From Prescottella sp. R16 (lineage in GTDB: Bacteria; Actinomycetota; Actinomycetes; Mycobacteriales; Mycobacteriaceae): a stretch of DNA of 64,000 nt. The notes below the pieces were generated by a model, which saw only the letters and a program-made list of their open reading frames with translations, was not told the origin of the DNA and ran no database searches. Position numbers and translations under genes: made by a program. The stretch's first letter is position 1. Each line of letters opens with the position of its first letter. The stretch is from positions 1,364,001 through 1,428,000 of the forward strand of contig NZ_CP130943.1 in NCBI RefSeq assembly GCF_030656875.1. Direction: 5' to 3'. Shown one piece after another: positions 44,793-54,800 of this stretch.

Positions 44793-45614
44793 CTAGGGCA
44801 GCATCTTCGCCGTGACGAACGCAACGACCCGCTGATAGCTCGGGCCGACGAGCCGCACCCACGCGTCGAGGATCTTCGCGTCCGCGCCGATCAGCACCCG
44901 CGCCTTACCCTTTCGGACCCCGTTCACGATCGTCGTCGCCGCATCCTCCGGGGTGGTGCGGGCGAGGCGCTTGTCGAAGAACTGTGCGAACGACGCCTGG
45001 TCGTCGCCGTCCGGCATCGTGGCGTTGCGCGCGATCGCCGTCTTGATGCCACCGGGGTGCACGCACGTCACCTTCACCGGACGCTTCGCGATCAGCATCT
45101 CCTGCCGCAGCGACTCGGTGAACCCGCGGACCGCGAACTTCGCTGCGTTGTAGGCACTCTGGCCCGGAATCGACAGCAGACCGAAGAGGCTCGACACGTT
45201 GACGACGTGCCCGTCGCCCGACGCGATCAGGTGCGGCAGGAACGCCTTCGTGCCGTTGACCACACCCCAGAAATCGACGTCCATGATGCGCTCGATGTCC
45301 TTGAACTCCGAACGCTCCACCTCGCCGTGGAAGGCGATACCGGCGTTGTTGTACACCTGGTTCACCTTGCCGAAGTGCGCCACGACCGCGTCCGCGTACG
45401 CGAGGACCGCCTCCCGCTGCGTGACGTCGAGATGATCCGACTTCACCTCGGCGCCGGTCGCCTCGACCAGTCGGACAGTCTCCGCGAGACCGGCCGAATC
45501 CCTATCGGAGAGAGCGAGTTTCGCACCCTTGTGTGCAAGGTTCAGGGCCAGCGCGCGGCCGATACCCGATCCTGCTCCGGTGACGACGCACACCTTGCCT
45601 GCGAATTCACTCAC
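44793..45614 (-). CDS. Short-chain dehydrogenase/reductase (Rv1245c-like)
   Basis: Classical SDR of 273 residues. Cofactor motif VVTGAGSGIGRALALNLA (about residue 10), NNAGIAFHG (about 89), catalytic serine in VVNVSSLFGLLS, and YNAAKFAVRGF with Tyr and Lys (about 155-159). The acidic residue after strand 2 (SDRDSAGL) favours NAD. It likely oxidises or reduces a secondary alcohol/ketone. GTG 45614 overlaps the monooxygenase stop by four bases, so the pair is one operon; alcohol to ketone followed by Baeyer-Villiger oxidation is a sensible pathway. Substrate unknown. Confidence 0.88.
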   Translation of the reverse strand: MSEFAGKVCVVTGAGSGIGRALALNLAHKGAKLALSDRDSAGLAETVRLVEATGAEVKSDHLDVTQREAVLAYADAVVAHFGKVNQVYNNAGIAFHGEVERSEFKDIERIMDVDFWGVVNGTKAFLPHLIASGDGHVVNVSSLFGLLSIPGQSAYNAAKFAVRGFTESLRQEMLIAKRPVKVTCVHPGGIKTAIARNATMPDGDDQASFAQFFDKRLARTTPEDAATTIVNGVRKGKARVLIGADAKILDAWVRLVGPSYQRVVAFVTAKMLP

Positions 45615-47206
45615 TGTGCAACCACCTTGTCGTTGTCGAGATCGGTCAGTTCGGTGCCGAGATCCGGCGCGGTCGCCACGACGGCAGGCCGGGCCGGGAG
45701 ATCGGCAGTGGTGACGATGCGGTACGCGCCGAGGTCGAATTCCTTGGTGAGGGAACGGAACTCGAACGTGAAACCGGGCCACAGCGTCGTGTTGTTGCCG
45801 TGCTTGTCCAGATACCAGCTCGCGCAGCCGCCGTTGTTCCATACACTCTTGGAGATCTTGTCCTGCAGATCGCGATTGTAGGCGTCCTGCACGTCCTTGC
45901 GGACCTCGATCGTGGCGATGTCGTAGCGGTCGATCAGGCGAATCGCGTCCACGACGTAGTTGACCTGCGACTCGATCATGAACACCATCGAGCTGTGTCC
46001 CAGACCGGTGTTGGGGCCCACGAGGAAGAACATGTTGGGGAAGTCCGCGATGGTCGACCCCTTGTAGCCCTGCTGGCCGCCGTCGTCGAAGACCTGCGCC
46101 AGCGAACGGCCGTCCTTGCCGATGATGCCTGCGAACGTGGGGGAGTCGGTGACGTGGAAGCCGGTGGCCACCACGATCGCGTCGACCTTGCGCTCGACCC
46201 CGTTACGGTCGACGACCGAGTCCTTGCGGACCTCGGCGATGCCGTCGGTGACGACGTCGACGTTCGGCTGCGCGAGCGCCGGATAGTAGTTGTTGGAGAT
46301 CAGCATGCGCTTGCAGCCGATCTGGAAGTTCGGGGTCACCTTGCGGCGCAGCGCCTTGTCCTTGATCTGGCGGCGCAGATGCCGCTCGGCCACGAACTGG
46401 AGCGGCTTCATGAAGATCGGAGCCTTCGCCAGACCCACGACCTGCGTCTCCCTCATCCAGTAGATACCGGTGCGGCACAGCTTCTGGAAGCCCGGCACGT
46501 ACTTGAACGCCAGATGCTCGGCCTTGGTGTATTCGCGGTCCGCGCGCGGCAGGATCCACGGCGCCGTCCGCTGGTAGACGTCGAGCTGCGACGCCTTCTG
46601 TGCCAGCTGCGGGACGATCTGGATGGCCGATGCGCCCGTGCCGATCACCGCGATCCGCTTGCCGTTCAGGTCGGCGTCGTGGTTCCACTGAGCCGAGTGG
46701 AAGATCTCGCCCTCGAACCCTTCGATCCCGGGGATGTCCGGCAGCGACGGCTCGCACAGCGCGCCGACCGCCGATACGACGACCTTCGCCTCGTAGTCGC
46801 CGGTCGTGGTGTGGACGTCCCAGCGGGAGGTGCCGGTGTTCCACCGGGCGGAGAGGACCTCGCAGCCGAACACGTGCTTGTCGAGGACGTTGTACTTGCG
46901 GGCCACCGACGAGATGTAGTTCTGGATCTCCGGCTGCGGTGAGAACGACCGCGTCCACTCCGGGTTGAGAGCGAACGAGTACGAGTACAGGTGTGACGGC
47001 ACGTCGCACGCGGCACCGGGGTACGTGTTGTCGCGCCACGTGCCGCCCACGTCTGAACCGCGTTCGAGCACCACGAAGTCGTGCTTGCCCTCCTGGGCCA
47101 GCTTGATAGCAGCGCCGAGGCCGGCGAAGCCGCTGCCGATGATCAATGTGTCGACCCGGCGCGCGTCCGCGGCCCGGGCGGAGGTATCTGTGACTGGAAG
47201 ACTCAT
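45611..47206 (-). CDS. Baeyer-Villiger-type flavin monooxygenase
   Basis: Class B flavoprotein monooxygenase of 531 residues using FAD and NADPH. It has the first Rossmann motif IIGSGFAGLGAAIKL, the DNTYPGAACDVPSHLYSYSF stretch, the type I BVMO fingerprint FEGEIFHSAQWN (FxGxxxHxxxW, with Asn where Pro or Asp is common), the second Rossmann motif VIGTGASAIQIVPQL, and VVATGFHVTDS. Similar enzymes turn ketones to esters or oxidise sulfides; EthA is a mycobacterial relative. ATG 47206 is seven bases after TACGCT; the ORF runs further upstream without homology. It is first gene of the operon with the SDR and faces a TetR gene. Confidence 0.9.
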   Translation of the reverse strand: MSLPVTDTSARAADARRVDTLIIGSGFAGLGAAIKLAQEGKHDFVVLERGSDVGGTWRDNTYPGAACDVPSHLYSYSFALNPEWTRSFSPQPEIQNYISSVARKYNVLDKHVFGCEVLSARWNTGTSRWDVHTTTGDYEAKVVVSAVGALCEPSLPDIPGIEGFEGEIFHSAQWNHDADLNGKRIAVIGTGASAIQIVPQLAQKASQLDVYQRTAPWILPRADREYTKAEHLAFKYVPGFQKLCRTGIYWMRETQVVGLAKAPIFMKPLQFVAERHLRRQIKDKALRRKVTPNFQIGCKRMLISNNYYPALAQPNVDVVTDGIAEVRKDSVVDRNGVERKVDAIVVATGFHVTDSPTFAGIIGKDGRSLAQVFDDGGQQGYKGSTIADFPNMFFLVGPNTGLGHSSMVFMIESQVNYVVDAIRLIDRYDIATIEVRKDVQDAYNRDLQDKISKSVWNNGGCASWYLDKHGNNTTLWPGFTFEFRSLTKEFDLGAYRIVTTADLPARPAVVATAPDLGTELTDLDNDKVVAQ

Positions 47207-47276
47207 GTAGAGGAGCGTAAGGGGCTGTTGAGCATCAGTCAATAGTTGTTGACGCGCGTTCAGTATTGTGTGTCGC
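47207..47276. promoter_or_regulatory. Divergent promoter region of monooxygenase operon and TetR gene
   Basis: For the monooxygenase, TTGACT (minus 47242-47237) and TACGCT (47219-47214) are spaced 17 bp and end seven bases before ATG. For the TetR gene TATTGT (47264-47269) ends seven bases before ATG 47277. Between them CAATA (47240-47244) mirrors TATTG (47264-47268) and an imperfect palindrome surrounds GCGC at 47253-47256. A TetR dimer bound here would cover both promoters. Confidence 0.65.
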
Positions 47277-47888
47277 ATGGAGCCCACCAAACGCACGCGC
47301 CTCAGCCCGGACGAGCGGCGGGCGCAACTCATCGACCTGGGTGTCCACATGCTCACCGAACGCCCCCTCGAACAGATCTCCGTCGACGACATCGCCGACC
47401 GGGCCGGCGTCTCCCGCGGCCTCCTGTTCCACTACTTCGGATCCAAACACGACTACCACGTCGCGATCGTCCGGCACACCAGCGCCGACATGCTGGCCCG
47501 CACCGCCCCGAACCTCGACCTCGAGCCGATCGAGATCCTGCGCGACGTCATGGCGTCGTACATCGACTACGTCTCCGAGAACCGCGACACCTACGTGTCC
47601 CTGCTCCGTGGCACCGCCAGCGGAGACCCCGCCATGCGCGAGGTGTTCGAGCAGACACGTGCCGAAATGGCCCGACGCGTCGTGGACCAGCTCCCCACCC
47701 TCGGCATCGACCCCACCCCACGCATCGCCCTGTCGGTGCGCGGCTGGATAGCGTTCGTCGAGGAAGCCACCATCACGTGGCTCCGCGACCCCGAGATCAC
47801 CCGCGACGACCTCGTCGAACTGCTCGTCACCGCCCTGCCCGCCGTCGCTCTCAGCTCCCAGATGGCCGCAGCTCTCCTCGGCACCTGA
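47277..47888 (+). CDS. TetR-family regulator of the monooxygenase/SDR operon
   Basis: TetR-type repressor of 203 residues. Helix-turn-helix EQISVDDIADRAGVSRGLLF followed by HYFGSKHDYHVAI (about residues 38-70); the C-terminal ligand domain has SVRGWIAFVEEATITWL, a common helix of this subgroup. ATG 47277 is seven bases after TATTGT; GTG 47268 overlaps that hexamer and is rejected. It is divergent from the BVMO operon with 70 bp between, so it is the likely local repressor, probably relieved by a ketone or lipid substrate. A strong terminator separates it from kgd. Confidence 0.88.
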   Translation: MEPTKRTRLSPDERRAQLIDLGVHMLTERPLEQISVDDIADRAGVSRGLLFHYFGSKHDYHVAIVRHTSADMLARTAPNLDLEPIEILRDVMASYIDYVSENRDTYVSLLRGTASGDPAMREVFEQTRAEMARRVVDQLPTLGIDPTPRIALSVRGWIAFVEEATITWLRDPEITRDDLVELLVTALPAVALSSQMAAALLGT

Positions 47889-47928
47889 GCCTCCGTCCCG
47901 CGTTTCGGCGTGGCCCCACCGGAAACGA

Positions 47929-47968
47929 CGGAAGGCCCGTCCACTCGGGTGAGTGGACGGGCCTTCCG
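47929..47968. terminator. Strong bidirectional terminator between TetR gene and kgd
   Basis: CGGAAGGCCCGTCCACTC (47929-47946) and GAGTGGACGGGCCTTCCG (47951-47968) are perfectly complementary over 18 bp with the loop GGGT. It lies 40 bases after the TetR stop and 30 bases after the kgd end on the other strand, so it should serve both converging genes. Confidence 0.92.
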
Positions 47969-47997
47969 GACGGTACTGCTACCGCATCACTGCAGTA

Positions 47998-50900
47998 TCA
48001 CTTCGTCGGCGTGAACGCCGCGTCGATGATCTCCTGCTGCTCGACGGCGTGGACCTTGCTCGATCCTGACGACGGTGCCGACATCGCACGACGCGACACG
48101 CGCTTGATGCCCGCGAGCTTCTCGGGCAGCAGCTCCGGCAGTGCCAGGCCGAGGAACGGCCACGCACCCTGGTTCGCCGGCTCCTCCTGGACCCAGAAGA
48201 ACTCGCTCACGTTCGGGTAGCGGTCCAGCGTCTCCGCGATGCGGCGGCGCGGGATCGGGTACAGCTGCTCGATCCGGACGATCGCGACGTCGTCGCGGTT
48301 CTCCTTCTGCTTCTTCGCGAGCAGCTCCCAGTAGATCTTGCCCGACGTCAGCAGCACGCGCTTGACCTTGCTGCGGTCCTCGCCGGCCTCGTACGTGGGC
48401 TCCTCGAACACCGAACGGAACTTGCCGGTCGTGAAGTCCTCGAGGTTGGACACCGCCGCCTTGTTACGCAGCATCGACTTGGGCGTGAACACCACGAGCG
48501 GGCGACGGATGCCGTCCAGGTGGTGGCGGCGCAGCAGGTGGAAGTACGACGCGGGCGTCGACGGCATCGCGACCGTCATCGACCCCTCGGCGCACAGCTG
48601 CAGGAACCGCTCGATACGACCGGACGTGTGGTCCGGGCCCTGACCCTCGTGACCGTGCGGCAGCAGCAGCACGACGTCGGACAGCTGGCCCCACTTGGCC
48701 TCACCGGAGCTGATGAACTCGTCGATGATGGTCTGCGCGCCGTTGACGAAGTCGCCGAACTGCGCCTCCCACAGCACCAGGGCGTCGGGGTTGCCGACCG
48801 AGTAGCCGTACTCGAAGCCCAGGCCCGCGTACTCGGTGAGCGCCGAGTCGTAGACCATGAACTTGCCGCCGTTGCCGGCCGCGGTGGCCAGCTCGGCGAG
48901 CGGGTTGTATTCGTTGCCGTTCTTGCGGTCGATCAGCACCGAGTGGCGCTGCGTGAACGTGCCACGACGCGAGTCCTGCCCGGCCAGGCGCACCAGCGCG
49001 CCCTGCTCGGCGAGCGAACCGAACGCGAGCAGCTCCGCGAACGCCCAGTCGATCTTGCCCTCGCGGGACATCTCGTGCCGCTTCTCGACGACCGGCTTGA
49101 CGCGCGGATGCACCGTGAAGCCCTCGGGGGTGCCCAGGAACGCGTCGCCGATACGGGCGAGTGTCGCGGCATCGACCGCGGTGGTCAGTCGGGCCGGCGG
49201 GGTCTGGTCGAGCTCGACCGACTCCGACGGTTCCGGCTTGAACTTCTCGAGCTCGCGGACCTCGTTGAACACCCGCTCGAGCTGGCCCTGGTAGTCGCGC
49301 AGGGCGTCCTCGGCCTCCTTGAGGGAGATGTCGCCGCGGCCGATCAGCGCCTCGGTGTAGCTCTTGCGGACGCTGCGCTTGGTATCGATCAGGTCGTACA
49401 TCGCCGGCTGCGTCATCGACGGGTCGTCGCCCTCGTTGTGGCCGCGACGGCGGTAGCAGATCATGTCGATGACGACGTCCTTGCCGAACTTCTCACGGAA
49501 GTCGACGGCCAGCTGCGCAACCCAGACACACGCCTCGGGGTCGTCGCCGTTGACGTGGAAGATCGGGGCACCGATCATCTTCGCGACGTCGGTGCAGTAC
49601 TCCGACGAACGCGAGTGCTCCGGGGCGGTGGTGAAACCGACCTGGTTGTTGACGACGATGTGCACGGTGCCGCCGGTGCGGTAGCCGCGCAGCAGCGCCA
49701 GGTTCAGGGTCTCGGCCACGACACCCTGGCCGGCGAACGCCGCGTCACCGTGCAGCAGCAGCGGCATGACGGTGAAGCCGTCCTGGCCCTTGTCGAGGAG
49801 GTCCTGCTTGGCGCGGACCAGGCCCTCGAGGACCGGGTCGACGGCCTCGAGGTGCGACGGGTTCGCGGTGAGCGACACCTTGATGTCGTTCTCGCCGAAC
49901 ATCTGGATGTAGGTGCCCTCGGCGCCCAGGTGGTACTTCACGTCACCGGAGCCGTGCGCGGCCGCCGGGTTCATGTTGCCCTCGAACTCGGTGAAGATCT
50001 TCGAGTACGGCTTGCCCACGATGTTCGCGAGCACGTTGAGACGACCGCGGTGCGGCATACCGATGACGACCTCGTCGAGGCTGTGCTCGGCGGCCTGGTC
50101 GATGATCGCGTCCATCATCGGGATGACGGACTCGGCGCCCTCGAGCGAGAACCGCTTCTGGCCGACGTACTTGGTCTGCAGGAACGTCTCGAACGCCTCG
50201 GCGGCGTTGAGCTTGCTCAGGATGTACTTCTGCTCCGCGACCGTCGGCTTGACGTGCGGGGCCTCGACGCGTTCCTGCAGCCAGGCCTGCTGCTCGGGCT
50301 CGAGGATGTGCGTGTACTCGACACCGATGTGACGGCAGTACGCGTCCCGCAGGATCGACAGCACGTCACGCAGCTTCATCCGGGTCTTGCCGTGGAAGCC
50401 GCCGACGTTGAACTCGCGATCGAGATCCCACAGCGTCAGGTCGTGGGTGATGACGTCGAGGTCGGGGTGGCTGCGGAACTTGTCCTTGACGAACTGCAGC
50501 GGATCCGTGTCGGCCATCAGGTGGCCACGGTTGCGGTACGCGGCGATGAGCTCGAGCACACGGGTGCTCTTGTCGACGGCGCCCTCGGGGACGTCCTTGC
50601 GCCAGCGGACCGGCTCGTACGGGATGTGCAGCGAATGGAAGATCTCGTCGTAGAACTCGTCGGAGATCAGCAGGTTGTGGATCGTGCGCAGGAAGTCGCC
50701 GGACTCGGCGCCCTGGATGATCCGGTGATCGTAGGTCGAGGTCAGCGTCATCAGCTTGCCGACGCCCATCTCGGCGATCCGCTCGTCGCTGGCACCCTGG
50801 AACTCGGCCGGGTACTCCATCGCGCCGGCGCCGATGATCGCGCCCTGCCCCTGCATGAGACGCGGCACCGAGTGCACGGTGCCGATACCGCCGGGGTTGG

Positions 50901-51699
50901 TCAGCGAGATCGTGACACCCGAGAAGTCCTCGGCCGTGAGCTTGCCGTCACGTGCGCGCCGGACGATGTCCTCGTATGCGGTGTAGAACTGGACGAAGTT
51001 CATCTCGTCGCAGCCCTTGATGGCGGCGACGACGAGGGAGCGGCTGCCGTTCTTGCCCGGCAGGTCGATCGCCAGACCGAGGTTGGTGTGCGCCGGGGTG
51101 ACGACGTTCGGCTTGCCGTCGATCTCGGCGAAGTGCCGGTTCATGTTCGGGAACGCCTTGACCGCCTGCACGATCGCGTAACCGAGGATGTGGGTGAACG
51201 AGACCTTGCCACCGCGGGTGCGCGCCAGATGGTTGTTGACGACGATGCGGTTGTCGAACATCAGCTTCGCCGGGATGGCGCGGACGCTCGTCGCGGTCGG
51301 GATCGTGAGCGACGCCGACATGTTGCGGGCCACCGTCGCGGCCGCGCCGCGCAGCACCTGCTTCGCCTCCTGCTTGGGGGCGTCGGTGGTCTCGGCCTTG
51401 GGTGCGGCCGCCTTCGGTGCAGCAGCAGGCTTCGCGGGGGCCGGAGCCGGCGCCGGGGGCGGCGTCACGGACCGGGGAGCCGCGGGTGCCGGGGCGGCCG
51501 TGGCCACCGGAGCTGCACCGTTGGCGGACTTCACGGCGACGTCGCCGTTACCGCCCGCATTCGCTGCATCGGGCGAGTAATCCGTCAGAAACTCGTGCCA
51601 ACTGGCGTCCACGGATGAGGGATCATCCTGGAACCGTTGGTACATTTCGTCAACCAACCACTGGTTCTGTCCGAACTGGGAAGTAGAGCTGCTGCTCAC
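47998..51699 (-). CDS. kgd: Multifunctional 2-oxoglutarate decarboxylase/dehydrogenase E1 with acyltransferase domain
   Basis: TCA-cycle enzyme of 1233 residues, the actinobacterial E1-E2 fusion (Kgd/OdhA/SucA). N-terminal helix [16 protein letters not shown], then an Ala/Pro/Lys-rich linker (about 50-115), a succinyltransferase-like domain (about 120-350; [20 protein letters not shown], active site [14 protein letters not shown]) and the ThDP-dependent decarboxylase (about 360-1233; [54 protein letters not shown]). It uses lipoylated E2 (DlaT) and is inhibited by GarA/OdhI in related bacteria. GTG 51699 was chosen because homology starts at [18 protein letters not shown] (minus 51750-51745) is a probable -10. 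Confidence 0.96.
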   Translation of the reverse strand: MSSSSTSQFGQNQWLVDEMYQRFQDDPSSVDASWHEFLTDYSPDAANAGGNGDVAVKSANGAAPVATAAPAPAAPRSVTPPPAPAPAPAKPAAAPKAAAPKAETTDAPKQEAKQVLRGAAATVARNMSASLTIPTATSVRAIPAKLMFDNRIVVNNHLARTRGGKVSFTHILGYAIVQAVKAFPNMNRHFAEIDGKPNVVTPAHTNLGLAIDLPGKNGSRSLVVAAIKGCDEMNFVQFYTAYEDIVRRARDGKLTAEDFSGVTISLTNPGGIGTVHSVPRLMQGQGAIIGAGAMEYPAEFQGASDERIAEMGVGKLMTLTSTYDHRIIQGAESGDFLRTIHNLLISDEFYDEIFHSLHIPYEPVRWRKDVPEGAVDKSTRVLELIAAYRNRGHLMADTDPLQFVKDKFRSHPDLDVITHDLTLWDLDREFNVGGFHGKTRMKLRDVLSILRDAYCRHIGVEYTHILEPEQQAWLQERVEAPHVKPTVAEQKYILSKLNAAEAFETFLQTKYVGQKRFSLEGAESVIPMMDAIIDQAAEHSLDEVVIGMPHRGRLNVLANIVGKPYSKIFTEFEGNMNPAAAHGSGDVKYHLGAEGTYIQMFGENDIKVSLTANPSHLEAVDPVLEGLVRAKQDLLDKGQDGFTVMPLLLHGDAAFAGQGVVAETLNLALLRGYRTGGTVHIVVNNQVGFTTAPEHSRSSEYCTDVAKMIGAPIFHVNGDDPEACVWVAQLAVDFREKFGKDVVIDMICYRRRGHNEGDDPSMTQPAMYDLIDTKRSVRKSYTEALIGRGDISLKEAEDALRDYQGQLERVFNEVRELEKFKPEPSESVELDQTPPARLTTAVDAATLARIGDAFLGTPEGFTVHPRVKPVVEKRHEMSREGKIDWAFAELLAFGSLAEQGALVRLAGQDSRRGTFTQRHSVLIDRKNGNEYNPLAELATAAGNGGKFMVYDSALTEYAGLGFEYGYSVGNPDALVLWEAQFGDFVNGAQTIIDEFISSGEAKWGQLSDVVLLLPHGHEGQGPDHTSGRIERFLQLCAEGSMTVAMPSTPASYFHLLRRHHLDGIRRPLVVFTPKSMLRNKAAVSNLEDFTTGKFRSVFEEPTYEAGEDRSKVKRVLLTSGKIYWELLAKKQKENRDDVAIVRIEQLYPIPRRRIAETLDRYPNVSEFFWVQEEPANQGAWPFLGLALPELLPEKLAGIKRVSRRAMSAPSSGSSKVHAVEQQEIIDAAFTPTK

Positions 51700-51811
51700 G
51701 GCAGGTGTTCGCCTCGTTTCTTTCTTCGGTACCCGATCAGAGCGCCTATACACATGAGGCTAACGTCCGCGCGTCGGGCTCGGCCATCCGGTCCGCTGCG
51801 TGTCGGCAGTC

Positions 51812-54800
51812 TCACATTGTTGCGACGGGATCACCATCGGTGACAGTTCTCGTCGACGAATTATTCCCGTCTTCCCGCGCGGATGCATTACGAAGCCTCG
51901 CGTAGTGACCGCCTGCCTGCCGAAGTGCATCGGGCGCACCGGTTTCGACGATCCGGCCGTCGTCGACGACCACGACGAGATCGGCCCGTTCGGCGGTCGC
52001 CAGACGGTGCGCGACCACCACCGACGTGCGTTTCCTGGTGACCAGACGGTTCGATTCGAGGACGAGTCGTTCCGTCGCGGGATCGAGTGTCGCGGTCGCC
52101 TCGTCGAGCAGCAGCAGGTCCGGGTCGACGAGCTCCGCGCGGGCGAGGGCGATCAGCTGACGCTGCCCCGCCGACAGGCCCTGCCCGCGCTCACCGATCG
52201 GATGGTGCATGCCGCCGTCGAGCGCTGCGATCGTGGGGAGCGCACCGACCGCGCGGGCCGCGTCCTCGATCTGGGTGCGACTCGCGTCGGGGCGCCCGTA
52301 CGCGATGTTGGACGCGACGGTGCCGGTGAACAGGTGCGCCTCCTGCGGGACGACGCCGAGCCGTCCCCGGTAGGCGTGCAGCGGGTAGCGGCGCAGGTCC
52401 TCGGCGTCGACCCGGAGCGTGCCGGACGTCGGATCGTAGAACCGGGCCAGCAGCTTGACGACGGTCGACTTGCCGGCCCCGGTGCGGCCCACCAACGCGA
52501 CCGTCGTCCCCGGTGGAATGTGCAGGTCGATGTCGGTCAAGGCATCGGAGTCGGCCCCCTGATAGCGGAACGTGACGTCGTCGAACCGGACGTCGCCGCG
52601 CAGTCGGCCGGTGATCGGGACGGTGTCGCCGGGTTCGGCGGTTTCGATGGAGCTGGGAGTCGCGAGCAGATCCGCGATCCGGCGCAGGCCGACGTCGGCC
52701 TGCTGGTAGCCGTCGAACACCTGCGACAACTGCTGGACCGGCCCGAACAGCAGCCCCAGGTACAGCACGAACGCGACGAGGGTGCCCGCGGTGGCGGCGC
52801 CGTCCGCGACCCGGTGCGCGCCGACGAGGACGACCGCGGCCAGCGCCAGGTCCGACAGGAACGTGATGAACGGGAAGTACACGGAGATCGCGCGCTGCGA
52901 GCGCATGCGGCTGCGCCGGTAGCCGTCGGCCCGTTCGGCGAAGCGCTGCGCCGCGAACTCTTCCCGGCGGTACGCCTGCGCGGCACGCAGACCGGCGACA
53001 TTCTCCTGGAATTCGGCGTTGACCAGCGAGATCCGTTCCCGGGAAATGCTGTACGCGCTGCTCGACACCCGCCGGAACACGAGGGTGGCGACGGTGAGCG
53101 GGACGAGCGCGGCCAGCGCGACGAGCGCGAGGGTGGCGTCGGTGACGAGCAGGGCCACCGCGATACCGACGAGGGTGAGCAGCGCGACGACGGCGGACGA
53201 CAGGCCGGTCTGCAGGAACGAGGACAGGGCGTCGACGTCGGTGGTCATCCGGGTCATGATCCGCCCGGACAGTTCCCGTTCGTAGTAGTCGAGCCCGAGT
53301 CGTTGCAGGTGGGCGTAGCTGCGGACCCGTAACCCGAACAGGACGCGTTCGCCGGCCCGGGCCGTGATCACGGTGAGCAGTGCGACGACGCACCAGCCGA
53401 CGGCCGCGAGGACGGTGCCGAGGACCGCGGCCGCCCACAGCGGGCCGTAGTCGCCGGGGACGACACCGTGGTCGATCGCGTACCGCACGATCGACGGGAA
53501 CGTGATCCCGATCAGCGAATCCAGCGCCAGGCAGAGCACGACGCCGGCGAGCAGCCACCGCACCGGGTGCAGCAGCCGGCCGAGCCGGAAGTCGGGGTCG
53601 TCGCGGCGCATCCGGGAGGTGTCGGTGTGCGGGTCCTCGGTGGCGGGTGGGAGCGCGTCGACCGCGGCCTGGAGTTGCGGGGTGACGGCGACCCCGCCGA
53701 GCGCACCGGACGCGGGTCCGCCGCCGTGGCCGCCGGGCCGTCCGGGGTCGACGGCGCCACCGGACCGGGAGCCGGCAGAGGCAGGGGTCTCCGGGGTCTC
53801 CGGCCACAGCTGCGCCGCGGTCACGTCGGTGACGGTCGTGGCGGCAGCGAGGTCGGCGCCGTCGTGCCCGGTGTCGGGGGCGGCCAGCAGTGCCCGGAAC
53901 AGGGCGCAGCGTTCGTCGAGTTCGTCGACGGTGCCGATGTCGACGATGCGGCCGCCGTCGAGGACGGCGACCCGGTCGGCGAGGGTGAGGGTGGAGCGGC
54001 GGTGCGCGAGGATCAGCGTCGTGCGGCGTCGGCCGGCGCGCAGGGCGTCGAAGATGGTGGCCTCGGTTCCGGCGTCGACGGCGGAGGTCGCGTCGTCGAG
54101 GATCAGGACCCGCGGGTCGACGAGCAGCGCGCGGGCCAGCGCGACGCGCTGCCGCTGCCCGCCGGAGAGGGTGAGGCCGCGTTCCCCGACGACGGTGTCG
54201 TAGCCGTCGGACAGGGTCTCGATGAACTCGTCGGCCTGCGCGAGCGCGGCGGCGGCCCGGATCTCCTCGGCGCTCGCGTCGGGACGGCCGAGGGCGATGT
54301 TCGCGGCGATCGTGTCGGAGAACAGGAACGGTTCGTCGAACACCAGGCCGACGGCCTCGCGCAGCTGTTCGGCCGACAGGTCGGCGACGTCGTGGTCGTG
54401 GCCGTCGGAGGTGAGGGACACCGTGCCGGTGTCGGGGGCGTAGAAGCGGGGCAGCAGCAGCGACAGTGCGGTCTTGCCGGAGCCGGCCGGCCCGACGATC
54501 GCGACGGATTCGCCGGGCGCGATCGTGAGGTCGAGGCCGCGCAGGACGCCGCTGTCCTCGGTGAAACCGAAGCCGACGTTCTCGAGCCGGACCCCGAGGG
54601 GGCCGTCGGGGAGATCGACCGGATGCGGGGGATCGGCGACCTCCGGTTCGGTGTCGATGACCTCGTAGACGCGTTCGACGGCAGCGCGGGACAGCTGGGC
54701 CATGATCACGACCTGCGACAGGGTGCGGGTGGCGGCCGTCATGGTGGCCACGTAGGTGGCGAACGCGAGGAACGTGCCGACGGTGATGGTGCCGTGCAGG

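Noticed and set aside
48520..51618. 1032-codon open frame on the plus strand opposite kgd
   Set aside because: Complete antisense of a conserved enzyme; Val/Arg/Asp-rich composition without motifs.
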